Assembly: GCF_005930475.1 (NCBI RefSeq)
Contig: NZ_SJEW01000043.1
Location: 1 to 42,022 of the forward strand
Source of the DNA: Modestobacter altitudinis
Lineage (GTDB): Bacteria > Actinomycetota > Actinomycetes > Mycobacteriales > Geodermatophilaceae
Length of the DNA: 42,022 nucleotides
Direction: 5' to 3'
Shown: positions 25,146 through 36,841 of the stretch, in pieces
How positions within the stretch are numbered: the stretch's first letter is position 1
Layout: each line of letters begins with the position of its first letter
The notes under the pieces: generated by a model
Seen by the model: the letters and a program-made list of their open reading frames with translations, nothing else
Told to the model about the DNA's origin: nothing
Databases searched by the model: none
Program-made: the position numbers and the translations under genes

Positions 25146-26155
25146 GCGCGCTGCCTGGTTCGTTCGAGGGGACGGCGGTGACCGGGCTGGACTCCAGCCC
25201 GGTCGAGTCGAGCCCCGAGACGCTGGCCCAGCTGCCGCCGCTGACCGCGCAGCACGAGGCCGAGGCGGCGCAGATCATGGCCCGCTACCCGCAGGCCCGG
25301 TCGGCGCTGCTGCCGATGCTGCACCTGGTCCAGTCGGTGCAGGGCTACGTCTCGCCCGAGGGCGTCGGCTTCTGCGCGCGGCTGCTCGGCCTGACCAAGG
25401 CCGAGGTCGGCGCGGTGGCGACCTTCTACACGATGTACAAGCGCCACCCGACCGGCCGGCACCTGGTCAGCGTCTGCACCAACACGCTGTGCGCCGTCCT
25501 CGGTGGACAACGCATCTACGACGCCGTCTCCGCCGACCTCGGCGTCGGCCACGACCAGACCGCGCCCGACGGCTCGGTCACCCTCGAGCACGCCGAGTGC
25601 CTGGCCGCCTGCGACTACGCGCCGGTCGTCACCGTCGACTACGAGTTCTACGACCAGCAGGACGTCCAGAGCGCCCGGGAGCTGGTCGCCGCGCTGCGCC
25701 GCGGCGAGAAGCCGGCGCCCACCCGTGGTGCGCCGCTCACCGACTTCCGTGGCATCTCCCGCCAGCTCGCCGGCCTGTCCCAGCACGCCGACCCCGCCGC
25801 CGTTCGCGCCGCGGTCGACGGGCCGTCGGCCGGCGAGCCCACGCTGCGCGGCGTGCGGCTGGCCGCCGAGCGCGGGGAGACGGCGCCACCGATGACCGGC
25901 CCCGCCCCCGAGGCGGCACCCGACCCCGACGTCACCCCGGCCGCCGGGGCGGGGCAGTCGGCGGAGGAACGGGCCGCGGACACCGCCGTGGCCTCCGCCG
26001 ACACCCCCGCCGAGCGGGCCGGCGCCGCCCAGCACCACCCCGATGTCCCCGAGCCCGCCGGCCGGCAGCCCGCCGAGCGCGGTGCCGAGGGCACCGACAC
26101 CCCGCCCACCGGCCCCGGGGCCGGGACGAACAACTCCGTCGAGCGAGAGGTCTGA
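25142..26155 (+). CDS. nuoE: NADH-quinone oxidoreductase subunit E, with long C-terminal extension
   Basis: This 337-residue 24-kDa family subunit holds the [2Fe-2S] cluster N1a. The four ligands lie in [10 protein letters not shown] (C-x4-C) and [12 protein letters not shown] (C-x3-C). The conserved core ends near residue 195 ([15 protein letters not shown]). The remaining roughly 140 residues are rich in Ala, Pro, Glu and Asp, look disordered, and make the protein much longer than the usual 160-240. The start GTG 25142 overlaps nuoD. Confidence 0.95.
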
Positions 26156-26159
26156 CCGC

Positions 26160-27491
26160 GTGCCGCTCACCCCCGTGCTCACCGCCCGGTTCGCCGAGCC
26201 CCGCTCCTGGACGCTGGAGACCTACGAACGACTGGACGGCTACCGCGCACTGCGCCAGGCCCTCGCGATGGCGCCGGACGAGGTGGTCGCCCTGGTCAAG
26301 GACTCCGGTCTGCGCGGCCGTGGCGGCGCCGGCTTCCCGACCGGCATGAAGTGGAGCTTCATCCCGCAGCCCAAGCCGGGGGAGACCCCGACCGGACCGG
26401 CGGCGATGCCCAAGTACCTGGTGGTCAACGCCGACGAGGGCGAGCCGGGCACCTGCAAGGACGTGCCGCTGATGATGGCCGACCCGCACTCCCTGGTGGA
26501 GGGCGTGATCATCTCGGCCTACGCGGTCCGCTGCTCCTTCGCCGTCGTCTACGTCCGGGGCGAGGCGGTGCACGCCCACCGCCGGGTGATGGCCGCCGTC
26601 GGTGAGGCCTACGACGCCGGCTACCTCGGCACGGACGTCCTGGGCTCGGGCTACGACCTCGAGCTGGTCGTGCACGCCGGGGCCGGCGCCTACATCTGCG
26701 GGGAGGAGACGGCGCTGCTGGACTCCCTCGAGGGCTACCGCGGCCAGCCCCGGCTCAAGCCGCCGTTCCCCGCCGTCGCCGGTCTCTACGGCGGCCCGAC
26801 GGTGATCAACAACGTGGAGACGCTGGCCACCGTGCCCTACGTCGTCCGCGGCGGCGCGGAGTGGTTCAAGACGATGGGCCCGGAGAAGTCGCCCGGCCCG
26901 AAGATCTACTCGCTGTCGGGCCGGGTCGTCTCACCCGGCCAGTACGAGGCACCGATGGGGACGACGATGCGCGAGCTGCTGGCGATGGCCGGTGGCGTCC
27001 GGCCGGGCCACGAGCTCAAGTTCTGGACGCCGGGCGGCTCCTCGACGCCGTACTTCACCGCGGAGCACCTCGACGTCCCGCTGGACTTCGACTCCGTCGC
27101 CGCGGCCGGCTCGATGCTGGGCACCACCGCGCTGATGGTCTTCGACGAGACCGACTCGATCGTCGAGGCGACGCTGCGGTTCACCGAGTTCTACGCGCAC
27201 GAGAGCTGCGGCAAGTGCACCCCGTGCCGGGAGGGCACGTACTGGCTGGTCCAGATCCTGGAGCGGCTGGTGCACGGGCAGGGCCGGGCCGCGGACCTGG
27301 ACCTGCTGACCGACACCTGCGACAACATCCTCGGCCGCTCGTTCTGCGCGCTCGGCGACGGCGCCACCAGCTGCATCGCCAGCTCGCTGAAGTACTTCAA
27401 GGACGACTACGTCGCCCTGCTGCCGCCCGAGGAGCAGGCCCGGCTCGGCCGGTCGCTCCGCCTCGAGCCCGTGGGAGCTGCCGCCTCATGA
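26160..27491 (+). CDS. nuoF: NADH-quinone oxidoreductase subunit F
   Basis: This 443-residue 51-kDa family subunit binds NADH, FMN and cluster N3. Visible motifs are the nucleotide loop [49 protein letters not shown], and the cluster ligands in [12 protein letters not shown] and [16 protein letters not shown]. The start is GTG 26160, five bases after the nuoE stop, with GAGAGG about nine bases upstream. The end overlaps nuoG (ATGA). Confidence 0.97.
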   Translation: MPLTPVLTARFAEPRSWTLETYERLDGYRALRQALAMAPDEVVALVKDSGLRGRGGAGFPTGMKWSFIPQPKPGETPTGPAAMPKYLVVNADEGEPGTCKDVPLMMADPHSLVEGVIISAYAVRCSFAVVYVRGEAVHAHRRVMAAVGEAYDAGYLGTDVLGSGYDLELVVHAGAGAYICGEETALLDSLEGYRGQPRLKPPFPAVAGLYGGPTVINNVETLATVPYVVRGGAEWFKTMGPEKSPGPKIYSLSGRVVSPGQYEAPMGTTMRELLAMAGGVRPGHELKFWTPGGSSTPYFTAEHLDVPLDFDSVAAAGSMLGTTALMVFDETDSIVEATLRFTEFYAHESCGKCTPCREGTYWLVQILERLVHGQGRAADLDLLTDTCDNILGRSFCALGDGATSCIASSLKYFKDDYVALLPPEEQARLGRSLRLEPVGAAAS

Positions 27492-30010
27492 CCATCACCC
27501 CCGCCGCCCCGCAGCCGGCGCCGGCCACCCCGCCGGCGGTCCCCGGGCCGCACACCCCGCCCGACGCCGTGCACTGCACCATCGACGGCTTCCCGGTCGC
27601 GGTGCCCAAGGGCACGCTGATCATCCGGGCCGCCGAGCAGATCGGCGTGCAGGTGCCGCGGTTCTGCGACCACCCGCTGCTCGACCCGATCGGCGCCTGC
27701 CGGCAGTGCCTGGTGGAGGTGGAGGGCCAGCGCAAGCCGGTGGCCTCCTGCACCACCCCGGTGACCCCGGACATGGTCGTGCACACCCAGCTGACCAGCG
27801 CGGTCGCCGACAAGGCGCAGCAGGGCACCATGGAGCTGCTGCTGGTCAACCACCCGCTGGACTGCCCGGTCTGCGACAAGGGCGGCGAGTGCCCGCTGCA
27901 GAACCAGGCGATGAGCAACGGGCGCACCGAGACCCGGTTCGTCGACGTCAAGCGCACCTACCCCAAGCCGCTGCCGATCAGCTCGCAGGTGCTGCTGGAC
28001 CGGGAGCGCTGCGTGCTCTGCGCCCGGTGCACCCGGTTCAGCCAGCAGGTGGCCGGCGACCCGTTCATCGAGCTGTTCGAGCGCGGCGCGCTGGAGCAGG
28101 TCGCGATCTACGAGGACGAGCCGTTCGAGTCCTACTTCTCCGGCAACACCACCCAGATCTGCCCGGTCGGGGCGCTCACCAGCGCCACCTACCGGTTCCG
28201 CTCCCGCCCGTTCGACCTGCGCAGCGAGCCCAGCGTCTGCGAGCACTGCGCCAGCGGCTGCGCCCAGCGCACCGACTACCGGCGCGGCACGGTGATGCGC
28301 CGGCTGGCCGGGGAGGACCCCGCGGTCAACGAGGAGTGGAACTGCGACAAGGGCCGCTACGGCTTTCGCTACGCCACCAGCAACGAGCGGCTGACCACCC
28401 CGCTGGTGCGGGGGGCGGACGGCGAGCTGCACGAGGCCTCCTGGCCCGAGGCGTGGGCCGCGGCGGCTGCGGGCCTCGCGGCGGCCCGGTCGGCCGGCGG
28501 CGTCGGGGTCCTGCCCGGCGGCCGGGTCACCGTCGAGGACGGCTACGCCTACGCCAAGTTCGCCCGCGTCGCGCTGGGCACCAACGACGTCGACGCCCGG
28601 GCCCGGGCGCACTCCGCCGAGGAGCTCGCGTTCCTCGCCGCGCACGTCGCCGGCACCGCCCCGGGCGCCGGCGCGGTCACCTACGACGAGCTGACCGCGG
28701 CGCCCACCGTCCTGCTGGTCGGCCTCGAGCCCGAGGAGGAGTCGCCGATCGTCTTCCTGCGGCTGCGCCGGGCGGTCCGGACGGCGGGGATGCAGGTCCT
28801 CGACCTGGCCCCGTTCGCCACCCGCGCCGCGGAGAAGCTGCGCGCCACGGTCGTGCCCACGGCGCCGGGCGAGGAGGCCCGGGTGCTCCGCGCGCTGGCC
28901 GCCAACCCGGTCGAGGGGCTGCTCGCCGAGGCCGCGGTGGCGCTGTTCCGGCCCGGGGCGGTCGTCCTCGTCGGCGAGCGGCTCGCCGGGGTGCCCGGCG
29001 GCTTCTCCGCCGTGGCCGCGCTGGCGGCCGAGACCGGCGCCCGGGTGGCCTGGGTGCCGCGCCGGGCGGGGGAGCGCGGCGCGGTCGAGGTCGGTGCGCT
29101 GCCGGGTCTGCTACCCGGCGGTCGGCTGGTCGACAGCGCCGCCGACCGCGCGGCGGTCACCCAGCGGTGGGGCGTGGACCTCCCTGCCACCCCTGGTCGG
29201 GACACCACCGGCATCCTCGCCGCTGCCCGCGACGGCGCCCTGGGCGGCCTGCTCGTCGGCGGCGTCGACCCCGCCGACCTGCCCGACCCGGTGCTCGCCG
29301 AGCAGGCGCTGGCCGCGGCCGGGTTCGTGGTCAGCCTCGAGCTCTTCCCGAGCGCGGTCACCGCGCACGCCGACGTCGTCCTCCCGGTCGCCGCGGCACC
29401 GGAGAAGGCGGGCAGCTACCTGGACTGGGAGGGGCGGGTGCGGCCCTTCGACGCCACCCTGCACGGCACCGGCCAGCTGACCGACGGCCGGGTGCTGGAG
29501 GGGATCGCCGAGCACCTCGGCGTGCCGCTCGGGCTGGCCACCGTGACCGACGCCCGCGCCGAGCTGATCGCCCTGGGCGCGGCCCCGCAGGCGCCCACCC
29601 CCACCGGCCTCGACGTGGTGCCGGTGCCGGCCCCCGTGACCACCGCCGACGAGGCGGTGCTGGCCTCCTGGCGGCAGCTCCTCGACGTCGGCACCCTGCA
29701 GCGCGAGGAGCCGGCGATGGCCGGCACCGCCCGCCCGCCGGTGGCGCGGCTGGGCCGGGACGCCGCCGGCCGGCTGGGTCTGGCCGACGGTGACCTGCTC
29801 ACCGTCACCGGTCTCGCCGGTGCGGTCACCCTGCCGGTCGCCGTGGTGGACATGCCGGACGGGGTCGTCTGGCTGCCCATGCGGTCACCCGGCTGCGCCG
29901 TCCGGACCGACCTGCGCAGCGGCCCGGGCGACGTCGTCCGGCTGTCCGCCGGGTCGCCGCGGGACGGTGCCACCGCCGTGTCGAGCCTGCGCGCGGGAGG
30001 TGCGGCGTGA
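27488..30010 (+). CDS. nuoG: NADH-quinone oxidoreductase subunit G
   Basis: This 840-residue subunit carries most peripheral-arm clusters. The N-terminal [2Fe-2S] region has [21 protein letters not shown], the His-ligated cluster is in [19 protein letters not shown], and the next cluster is in [11 protein letters not shown] with [15 protein letters not shown] plus a distant cysteine in [12 protein letters not shown] supply the extra N7-type cluster known in E. coli, Thermus and mycobacteria. A molybdopterin-oxidoreductase-like domain follows, and a C-terminal beta domain ends the chain. The ATG 27488 overlaps nuoF; the 3' end overlaps nuoH. Confidence 0.96.
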   Translation: MTITPAAPQPAPATPPAVPGPHTPPDAVHCTIDGFPVAVPKGTLIIRAAEQIGVQVPRFCDHPLLDPIGACRQCLVEVEGQRKPVASCTTPVTPDMVVHTQLTSAVADKAQQGTMELLLVNHPLDCPVCDKGGECPLQNQAMSNGRTETRFVDVKRTYPKPLPISSQVLLDRERCVLCARCTRFSQQVAGDPFIELFERGALEQVAIYEDEPFESYFSGNTTQICPVGALTSATYRFRSRPFDLRSEPSVCEHCASGCAQRTDYRRGTVMRRLAGEDPAVNEEWNCDKGRYGFRYATSNERLTTPLVRGADGELHEASWPEAWAAAAAGLAAARSAGGVGVLPGGRVTVEDGYAYAKFARVALGTNDVDARARAHSAEELAFLAAHVAGTAPGAGAVTYDELTAAPTVLLVGLEPEEESPIVFLRLRRAVRTAGMQVLDLAPFATRAAEKLRATVVPTAPGEEARVLRALAANPVEGLLAEAAVALFRPGAVVLVGERLAGVPGGFSAVAALAAETGARVAWVPRRAGERGAVEVGALPGLLPGGRLVDSAADRAAVTQRWGVDLPATPGRDTTGILAAARDGALGGLLVGGVDPADLPDPVLAEQALAAAGFVVSLELFPSAVTAHADVVLPVAAAPEKAGSYLDWEGRVRPFDATLHGTGQLTDGRVLEGIAEHLGVPLGLATVTDARAELIALGAAPQAPTPTGLDVVPVPAPVTTADEAVLASWRQLLDVGTLQREEPAMAGTARPPVARLGRDAAGRLGLADGDLLTVTGLAGAVTLPVAVVDMPDGVVWLPMRSPGCAVRTDLRSGPGDVVRLSAGSPRDGATAVSSLRAGGAA

Positions 30011-31464
30011 TCGACGTGGTCGCCGCCCGCGACCAGCCGACGCTGTCCGACTTCGGGCACGACGTCTGGTGGATCGTGCTCATCAAGATCGTCGGCATCT
30101 TCGGGGTGCTGGTCGTGATGACGCTGTTCGCGATCGTCTTCGAGCGCAAGGTCGTCGCCCGGATGCAGCAGCGGATCGGCCCGAACCGGGTCGGCCCGCG
30201 CGGCTACCTGCAGAGCCTCGCCGACGGGCTGAAGCTGGCGTTCAAGGAGGACATCATGCCGGCGCTGGCCGACCGGCCGGTGTACTTCCTGGCCCCGGTC
30301 ATCGCCACGATCCCGGCGTTCCTGGCCTTCTCGGTCATCCCGCTGGGCCCGACGGTCAGCATCTTCGGTGAGCGCACGCCCCTGCAGCTCACCGATGCCC
30401 CGATCGGCGTCCTGGTGGTGCTGGCCTGCTCGGCGATGGGCGTCTACGGCATCGTGCTGGCCGGCTGGGCGTCCGGTTCGACGTACCCGCTGCTCGGCGG
30501 GTTGCGCAGCGCCGCGCAGATGGTCAGCTACGAGATCGCGATGGGCCTGTCGATCGTCGCGGTGTTCCTCTACGCCGGGTCGATGTCCACCTCGGAGATC
30601 GTCGCGGCCCAGGCGGACGGGACGTCGCTGAGCGTCTTCGGGCTCGGCTTCACCGGCCCGAGCTGGTTCGCCGTCCTGCTGCCGGTCTCCTTCGTCATCT
30701 ACGTCATCGCCGTCGTCGGGGAGACCAACCGGGCGCCCTTCGACCTGCCCGAGGCCGAGAGCGAGCTGGTCGGCGGCTTCCACACCGAGTACTCGTCGCT
30801 GAAGTTCGCGCTCTTCTTCCTGGCCGAGTACGTCAACATGGTCACCGTCTCCGCGCTGGCCGCGACGTTGTTCCTGGGCGGCTGGCGGGCGCCCTGGCCG
30901 ATCTCGATCTGGGACGGCGCCAACACCGGCTGGTGGCCGCTGCTGTGGTTCTTCGCCAAGGTCGTCGTCGCGCTGTTCGTCTTCATCTGGCTGCGCGGCA
31001 CGCTGCCCCGGCTGCGCTACGACCAGTTCATGCGGTTCGGGTGGAAGGTGCTCGTCCCGACCGCGCTGGTCTGGATCCTCGTGGTCGCCACCATGCGCAC
31101 GGTCAGCCGGGAGGCCGACCTCGACGGTGGGGAGGTCGCCGTCTTCGTCGGGGTGCCGATCGCGCTCATCGTGCTGGCCGGGCTGCTCATCGCCTCCCGG
31201 GTGAGCAACCGGGACACCCGGGTCGCGGCCCGGGCCGCTGCCGCCGGGTCGGTCAACCCGACCGAACCCGAGGTCCTCGCCCCCAGCCGGAGCCGGGACC
31301 GCACCGCCGGCGGGTTCCCGGTGCCCCCGATGGACCTGCGGGTCCCCCCGTCGCCGCGGCTGCGCAGCCGCGAGGTGGTCGGCGCCGGCACGGTCGTCGG
31401 CACCGGACGGCGCAGCAACCCCTCCACCGACCCCGCACCCACCGAGGAGGACGGCGATGTCTGA
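30007..31464 (+). CDS. nuoH: NADH-quinone oxidoreductase subunit H
   Basis: This 485-residue membrane subunit shapes the quinone entry channel. Conserved loops are [52 protein letters not shown] and [18 protein letters not shown]. Eight helices are expected. The last 85 residues after the final helix form a hydrophilic Pro/Arg/Ser-rich cytoplasmic tail containing [19 protein letters not shown], a tail type I recall from other actinobacterial NuoH. It starts at GTG 30007 over the nuoG stop and overlaps nuoI by eight bases. Confidence 0.96.
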   Translation: MIDVVAARDQPTLSDFGHDVWWIVLIKIVGIFGVLVVMTLFAIVFERKVVARMQQRIGPNRVGPRGYLQSLADGLKLAFKEDIMPALADRPVYFLAPVIATIPAFLAFSVIPLGPTVSIFGERTPLQLTDAPIGVLVVLACSAMGVYGIVLAGWASGSTYPLLGGLRSAAQMVSYEIAMGLSIVAVFLYAGSMSTSEIVAAQADGTSLSVFGLGFTGPSWFAVLLPVSFVIYVIAVVGETNRAPFDLPEAESELVGGFHTEYSSLKFALFFLAEYVNMVTVSALAATLFLGGWRAPWPISIWDGANTGWWPLLWFFAKVVVALFVFIWLRGTLPRLRYDQFMRFGWKVLVPTALVWILVVATMRTVSREADLDGGEVAVFVGVPIALIVLAGLLIASRVSNRDTRVAARAAAAGSVNPTEPEVLAPSRSRDRTAGGFPVPPMDLRVPPSPRLRSREVVGAGTVVGTGRRSNPSTDPAPTEEDGDV

Positions 31465-32110
31465 GAACACCCCCGCCCGGCGCGAGGGCGGTGCGAGCGC
31501 CTCCCAGGCCGTGGCCCGGCAGACCGGCGCACCGCCGACCCCGGCGGGCAAGCGCAGCAGCCGGCTGCCCGGGCCGGCGCAGGGCTTCGGCGTCACCTTC
31601 GCGACGATGTTCAAGAAGGTGACGACCGAGGAGTACCCCGACGTCCCGAAGCAGACCAAGCCCCGCTACCACGGCCGGCACGTGCTGAACCGGCACCCCG
31701 ACGGCCTGGAGAAGTGCGTCGGCTGCGAGCTGTGCGCCTGGGCCTGCCCCGCCGACGCGATCTACGTGGAGGGCGGCGACAACACCGAGGAGGCCCGGTT
31801 CTCCCCGGGCGAGCGGTACGGCCGCGTCTACCAGATCAACTACCTGCGCTGCATCTTCTGCGGGCTGTGCATCGAGGCCTGCCCGACCCGGTCGCTGACG
31901 ATGAGCAACGACTTCGAGCTCGCCGACGACGACCGGCAGGCGCTGATCTACACCAAGGAGCAGCTGATGGCCCCGCTGCTGCCCGGGATGGAGCAGCCCC
32001 CGCACCCGATGCGGCTCGGGGACGACGAGAAGGACTACTACGTGCGGGACCCGAGGGCAGCGGCCCCGACGGCGCAGCCCGCCGAGCCGGTGCTGGAGGA
32101 GCGGGCGTGA
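31457..32110 (+). CDS. nuoI: NADH-quinone oxidoreductase subunit I
   Basis: This 217-residue ferredoxin-like subunit carries clusters N6a and N6b. The two [4Fe-4S] motifs are [12 protein letters not shown] and [12 protein letters not shown]. About 40 N-terminal residues (Ala/Pro/Arg-rich) and about 35 C-terminal residues lie outside the core. ATG 31457 lies within the end of nuoH; the stop overlaps nuoJ (GTGA). Confidence 0.96.
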   Translation: MSENTPARREGGASASQAVARQTGAPPTPAGKRSSRLPGPAQGFGVTFATMFKKVTTEEYPDVPKQTKPRYHGRHVLNRHPDGLEKCVGCELCAWACPADAIYVEGGDNTEEARFSPGERYGRVYQINYLRCIFCGLCIEACPTRSLTMSNDFELADDDRQALIYTKEQLMAPLLPGMEQPPHPMRLGDDEKDYYVRDPRAAAPTAQPAEPVLEERA

Positions 32111-32988
32111 GCGTGCTGGCCGCCGCGGCCGACACCGGCGTGCAGATCGGCACCGGGGAGGCGATCGTCTTCTGGGTCCTCGGGCCGGTCGCGCTGGCCG
32201 GGGCGCTGGGCATGGTGCTGTCCAGGAACGCCGTCCACTCGGCGTTGTGGCTGGTCAACACGATGCTCGCGCTGGGCGTGCTCTACGTCGTCCAGGAGGC
32301 GCCGTTCCTGGGCGCGGTGCAGATCATCGTCTACACCGGCGCGATCATGATCCTGTTCCTCTTCGTGCTGATGCTGGTGGGCCGGGACACCTCCGACTCG
32401 GTGGTCGAGACGCTGCGCGGGCAGCGGATCGCCGCGATCGTGCTGGGGATCGGGTTCGCCGGGCTGGTCGGCGCCGGCATCGCCGAGGCCACCCGGGACA
32501 CCCCGGTCACCGGCCTCGAGGCGGTGCAGGGCGGCGCCGGGGGAGCGGCCGACGGCAACGTGCAGGCGATCGCCGAGCTGCTCTTCACCCGCTACCTGCT
32601 GGCCTTCGAGATCACCAGCGCGCTGCTGATCACCGCCGCGGTGGGCGCGATGGTGCTGGCGCACACCGAGCGCGAGCCCGGCACCCGGCAGTCGCAGAAG
32701 GAGCTCTCCCGGGCCCGGTTCCTCACCGGGGACCACCCGCAGACCCTGCCCGGCCCCGGCGTGTACGCCCGCGCCAACTCGATCGCCGCCCCCGGCCGGC
32801 TGCCCGACGGCAGCCCGTCGCAGGCCAGCTTCAGCACCGGCGTCGAGCCGCAGGTGGTCGACGAGCTGCCGTCGACCGGCTCCACCGGTGCCGAGCGGTC
32901 GGGGCTGTCCCACGCCGGCGGCACCGACGCGGCCCTGGGCACGCTGGAGGGGACGGGTCAGCCCGCCCGGGGAGGAGAGCCCTCGTGA
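32107..32988 (+). CDS. nuoJ: NADH-quinone oxidoreductase subunit J, with C-terminal extension
   Basis: This 293-residue membrane subunit has five helices in the first ~190 residues, including the conserved [21 protein letters not shown] with the pi-bulge helix near the quinone end. After about residue 195 ([10 protein letters not shown]) the chain is a hydrophilic Gly/Ser/Pro-rich extension of about 100 residues. E. coli NuoJ lacks this; actinobacterial forms often have one. The start GTG 32107 overlaps nuoI, and the end overlaps nuoK. Confidence 0.95.
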   Translation: MSVLAAAADTGVQIGTGEAIVFWVLGPVALAGALGMVLSRNAVHSALWLVNTMLALGVLYVVQEAPFLGAVQIIVYTGAIMILFLFVLMLVGRDTSDSVVETLRGQRIAAIVLGIGFAGLVGAGIAEATRDTPVTGLEAVQGGAGGAADGNVQAIAELLFTRYLLAFEITSALLITAAVGAMVLAHTEREPGTRQSQKELSRARFLTGDHPQTLPGPGVYARANSIAAPGRLPDGSPSQASFSTGVEPQVVDELPSTGSTGAERSGLSHAGGTDAALGTLEGTGQPARGGEPS

Positions 32989-33284
32989 CCATCGCGAACT
33001 ACCTGGTGCTGGCTGCGGTCCTGTTCACCATCGGCGCCGTCGGGGTGCTGGTGCGGCGGAACGCGATCGTCGTCTTCATGTGCGTCGAGCTGATGCTCAA
33101 CTCGGTGAACCTGACGCTGGTCACCTTCGCGCGGTCCACCGGCACCGTGGACGGCCAGCTGATCGCCTTCTTCGTGATGGTGGTGGCGGCAGCCGAGGTG
33201 GTGGTCGGTCTCGCGATCATCATGAGCGTCTACCGGACCCGCCGTTCGGCGTCGGTCGACGACGTCAACCTGCTGAAGTACTGA
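32985..33284 (+). CDS. nuoK: NADH-quinone oxidoreductase subunit K
   Basis: This 99-residue, three-helix membrane subunit has both key glutamates of the proton path: [14 protein letters not shown] and [17 protein letters not shown]. The start is GTG 32985 inside the nuoJ stop, with GGAGGAG about nine bases upstream. Length and motifs are normal for the family. Confidence 0.96.
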   Translation: MTIANYLVLAAVLFTIGAVGVLVRRNAIVVFMCVELMLNSVNLTLVTFARSTGTVDGQLIAFFVMVVAAAEVVVGLAIIMSVYRTRRSASVDDVNLLKY

Positions 33285-33297
33285 GCGGAGCCGGCTG

Positions 33298-35202
33298 ATG
33301 GAGACCATCCCCGCGACCGGGCTGCTCGGTGCCTCCTGGTTGCTCATCGCGCTGCCCCTGGCGGGTGCAGCGGTGCTGCTGCTCGGCGGCCGGCGCACCG
33401 ACCGCTGGGGCCACCTGCTGGCCACCGGCACCGTCGCCGCCGCCTTCGTCCTCGGGCTGCTCTGCACCGTGCAGCTGGCCGGGCTGGACGAGCGGTCGGC
33501 GAGCGTCGACCTGTTCACCTTCATCCGCACCGGCAACCTCGACGTCGAGGCCGGGCTGCTGTTCGACCCGCTGTCGGCGGTCTTCGTCCTGCTGATCACC
33601 GGCGTGGGTGCGCTGATCCACGTCTACTCGATCGGCTACATGGCGCACGACCCCGCGCGGCGGCGGTTCTTCGCCTACCTGAACCTCTTCGTCGCGGCGA
33701 TGCTGCTGCTGGTCCTCGGCAACAGCTACGTGGCCCTCTACGTGGGCTGGGAGGGCGTCGGTCTGGCGTCCTACCTGCTCATCGCCTTCTGGTACACCCG
33801 CCCGGCGGCGGCCACGGCGGCGAAGAAGGCCTTCATCATGAACCGGGTCGGGGACGTCGGCCTGGCGCTGGCCATCTTCATCATGTTCGCCCAGCTCGGG
33901 ACGACGTCCTACGCCGGTGTGTTCGGCGAGGTCGGCCTGCTCGCCGGGGGGACCGTCACCGCGATGGGGCTGCTGCTCCTGCTCGGGGCCTGCGGCAAGT
34001 CCGGCCAGTTCCCGCTGCAGGCCTGGCTGCCCGACGCGATGGAGGGCCCGACCCCGGTCTCCGCGCTCATCCACGCAGCGACCATGGTCACCGCCGGGGT
34101 CTACCTGATCGCCCGCAGCGCCCCGGTGTTCGACGAGACGCCGACGGCCCGGACCGTCGTCCTGGTCGTCGGGGCGATCACGCTGATGATCGGCGCGATC
34201 GTCGGCTGCGCGTACGACGACATCAAGAAGGTGCTGGCCTACTCCACGGTCAGCCAGATCGGCTACATGTTCCTGGCCGTCGGTCTGGGCCCGGTCGGCT
34301 ACGCCGCCGGGATCGCGCACCTGCTGGCGCACGGCTTCTTCAAGGCCGGGCTGTTCCTCGGCGCCGGGTCGGTCATGCACGCGATGAACGACTCCGTCGA
34401 CATGCGCCGCTACGGCGGGCTGGCCAAGAAGCTGCCGGTCACCTTCGTGACCTTCGGTCTGGGCTACCTGGCACTGATCGGCTTCCCGTTCCTGTCCGGG
34501 TACTGGACCAAGGACGCGATCATCGAGGCCGCGTTCGACCGCGGCGGGACGTCGGGCTGGCTGCTGGGCGGCGTCGCCGTCCTCGGCGCGGGGCTCACCG
34601 CGTTCTACATGACCCGGCTCATGCTGATGACGTTCTTCGGCCGGGCCCGCTGGGACGAGGGGGTGCACCCGCACGAGTCGCCGTCGGTGATGACGGCGCC
34701 GATGGTCGTGCTGGCGATCGGGTCGGTCGCCGCCGGGTTCCTGATCGTCGAGGCGTTCCCGCTCACCGACTGGCTCGAGCCGGTCTTCGGCGAGCCCGAG
34801 GAGGCCGCGCACGTGGTCGCCCCCCTCACCGTCAGCATCGTGCTGACGCTGGTCATGCTGTTCGGCGCGGCCGTTGCCTGGCTGTTCGTCGGCCGCCGGG
34901 AGGTGCCGACGACGGCGCCGGCGCGGGTGTCGCCGGTGGTCGTCGCCGCCCGGCGCGGGCTCTACGCCGACGCGGTCAACGAGTCGCTGTTCATGCGCCC
35001 CGGCATGTGGCTGACCCGCGCACTCGTCTGGCTGGACAACCGAGGCGTCGACGGCGTCGTCAACGGGACGGCGGCGGCCCTCGGTGGCTCGTCGTCCCGG
35101 CTGGGGCGCGCGCAGACCGGCTTCGTCCGCAGCTACGCCCTCGGCATGCTCGGCGGCGCGGTGCTCGTCGCCGGCGCACTGGTCGCAGTGACGACGGCAT
35201 GA
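33298..35202 (+). CDS. nuoL: NADH-quinone oxidoreductase subunit L
   Basis: This 634-residue antiporter-like proton-pumping subunit sits at the distal end of the membrane arm. The conserved glutamate is in [19 protein letters not shown]. The broken-helix lysine/proline region is in [35 protein letters not shown]. The lateral helix should correspond to the C-terminal stretch past residue 530. It begins at ATG 33298, 13 bases after nuoK. Confidence 0.96.
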   Translation: METIPATGLLGASWLLIALPLAGAAVLLLGGRRTDRWGHLLATGTVAAAFVLGLLCTVQLAGLDERSASVDLFTFIRTGNLDVEAGLLFDPLSAVFVLLITGVGALIHVYSIGYMAHDPARRRFFAYLNLFVAAMLLLVLGNSYVALYVGWEGVGLASYLLIAFWYTRPAAATAAKKAFIMNRVGDVGLALAIFIMFAQLGTTSYAGVFGEVGLLAGGTVTAMGLLLLLGACGKSGQFPLQAWLPDAMEGPTPVSALIHAATMVTAGVYLIARSAPVFDETPTARTVVLVVGAITLMIGAIVGCAYDDIKKVLAYSTVSQIGYMFLAVGLGPVGYAAGIAHLLAHGFFKAGLFLGAGSVMHAMNDSVDMRRYGGLAKKLPVTFVTFGLGYLALIGFPFLSGYWTKDAIIEAAFDRGGTSGWLLGGVAVLGAGLTAFYMTRLMLMTFFGRARWDEGVHPHESPSVMTAPMVVLAIGSVAAGFLIVEAFPLTDWLEPVFGEPEEAAHVVAPLTVSIVLTLVMLFGAAVAWLFVGRREVPTTAPARVSPVVVAARRGLYADAVNESLFMRPGMWLTRALVWLDNRGVDGVVNGTAAALGGSSSRLGRAQTGFVRSYALGMLGGAVLVAGALVAVTTA

Positions 35203-35230
35203 CCGTCGCCGGCTCTGGAGGGGTGACCTG

Positions 35231-36841
35231 GTGAGCGACTTCCCGTTCCTGCTGGCGATGATCGCCGTGCCCGCGGTGGGTGCGGCCGTGCTGGCTGCCC
35301 TGCCGCCGTCCCGGCAGGCGCTGGCCCGGCAGCTGGCCATGGCGGTGAGCCTGCTCGTGCTGCTGCTCGCAGTGCTGGCCACGGTCGCCTTCAACACCGG
35401 TGGGGACCGGTTCCAGCTGACCACCTCGGTCACCTGGATCGCGGACTTCGGGGTCAGCTTCGCCCTCGGCGTCGACGGCATCGCCCTGGTGATGCTGCTG
35501 CTGATCGGGGTGCTGGTGCCCGTGGTCATCGGCGCGTCCTGGGACGAGCGCGCCGCCGGCAACCGGTCCATGCGTACCTACTGGGCCTGGCTGCTGCTGC
35601 TCGAGTCGATGATGGTCGGGGTCTTCGCCGCCACCGACGTCTTCCTGTTCTACGTCTTCTTCGAGGCGATGCTCATCCCGATGTACTTCCTGATCGGCAG
35701 CTTCGGCGGTCCGAACCGGCAGTACGCCGCGGTCAAGTTCTTCCTCTACAGCCTGCTCGGTGGGCTGGTCATGCTCGCCTCGGTCATCGGGCTCTACGTG
35801 GTCAGCAACTCCCAGCTCGGTGAGGGCACCTTCGCCTTCGACGCGCTGCGCCAGCTGGACATCGACCCCGGCGTGCAGAAGCTGCTGTTCCTGGGCTTCT
35901 TCGTCGCCTTCGCCATCAAGGCACCGCTGGTGCCCTTCCACACCTGGCTGCCCGACGCCGGTGCCGAGGCCCCCGTCGGCAGCGCCGTCCTGCTGGTGGG
36001 GGTGCTGGACAAGGTGGGCACCTTCGGCTTCCTGCGCTACTGCCTGCCGCTGTTCCCCGACGCCTCCCGCGACCTGGCCCCGTGGGTCCTGGTGCTGGCG
36101 GTGGTCGGGATCCTGTACGCCGCGCTGGTGGCGATGGGGCAGTCGGACATGAAGCGGCTGGTGTCCTACACCTCGATCGCGCACTTCGGCTTCATCGCGC
36201 TGGGGATCTTCGCCTTCAGCACCGAGGCGGCCACCGGCGCGGTGCTCTACATGGTCAACCACGGCATCGCGACCGGCCTGCTGTTCCTGGTCGTCGGCAT
36301 GGTGATCACCCGCAGCGGGTCCCGGCAGATCCGTGACCACGGCGGCCTGGCCGCCAAGGCACCGCTGCTGGCCGGGGTGTTCCTGCTCGCCGGCCTGGCG
36401 TCGCTGGCGCTGCCCGGGACCAACAGCTTCGTCAGCGAGTTCCTCGTGCTGATCGGCTCGTTCCCGCGGGAGCCGGTGTTCACCGTCCTCGCCACCGCCG
36501 GCATCGTGCTGGCCGCGCTGTACGTCCTGCTCATGTACCAGCGGGTCTTCCACGGGCCGCCCCGCGGGGTGCTCGTGGACGCCGAGCCCCGGCCCGAGGC
36601 GACGGGCGGTGGCTCGACGGCCGTGCTCACCGCACCGGCCCCGGCCCGGACGTCGCGGGTGCTGGACCTGTCGCGGCGTGAGCTCGCGGTCGTGGCACCG
36701 CTGGTCGCGCTGGTCATCGGGCTCGGGGTGTACCCCCAGCCGCTGATCGACCTGATCGACCCGGCGGTGCAGGCGACGATGAGCGACGTCGGCGTCGACC
36801 CCGGGGGCAGCGCTCCCGAAGCTCCCGGAGGGACCGACTGA
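35231..36841 (+). CDS. nuoM: NADH-quinone oxidoreductase subunit M
   Basis: This 536-residue antiporter-like pumping subunit has the conserved glutamate in FFEAMLIPMYFLIGSFGG. The quinone-oxidoreductase signature FHTWLPDAGAEAPVGSAVLL replaces the usual HxxAPTxGS form, a variant also seen in other actinobacteria. The tail after residue 440 is partly hydrophilic. The start is GTG 35231; the last base of the stop is the first base of the nuoN ATG. Confidence 0.96.
   Translation: MSDFPFLLAMIAVPAVGAAVLAALPPSRQALARQLAMAVSLLVLLLAVLATVAFNTGGDRFQLTTSVTWIADFGVSFALGVDGIALVMLLLIGVLVPVVIGASWDERAAGNRSMRTYWAWLLLLESMMVGVFAATDVFLFYVFFEAMLIPMYFLIGSFGGPNRQYAAVKFFLYSLLGGLVMLASVIGLYVVSNSQLGEGTFAFDALRQLDIDPGVQKLLFLGFFVAFAIKAPLVPFHTWLPDAGAEAPVGSAVLLVGVLDKVGTFGFLRYCLPLFPDASRDLAPWVLVLAVVGILYAALVAMGQSDMKRLVSYTSIAHFGFIALGIFAFSTEAATGAVLYMVNHGIATGLLFLVVGMVITRSGSRQIRDHGGLAAKAPLLAGVFLLAGLASLALPGTNSFVSEFLVLIGSFPREPVFTVLATAGIVLAALYVLLMYQRVFHGPPRGVLVDAEPRPEATGGGSTAVLTAPAPARTSRVLDLSRRELAVVAPLVALVIGLGVYPQPLIDLIDPAVQATMSDVGVDPGGSAPEAPGGTD

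Noticed and set aside
33265-35571. A 768-codon minus-strand frame under nuoL
   Set aside because: It is antisense to an intact nuoL and has Asp/Arg/Gln-rich composition typical of shadow frames.
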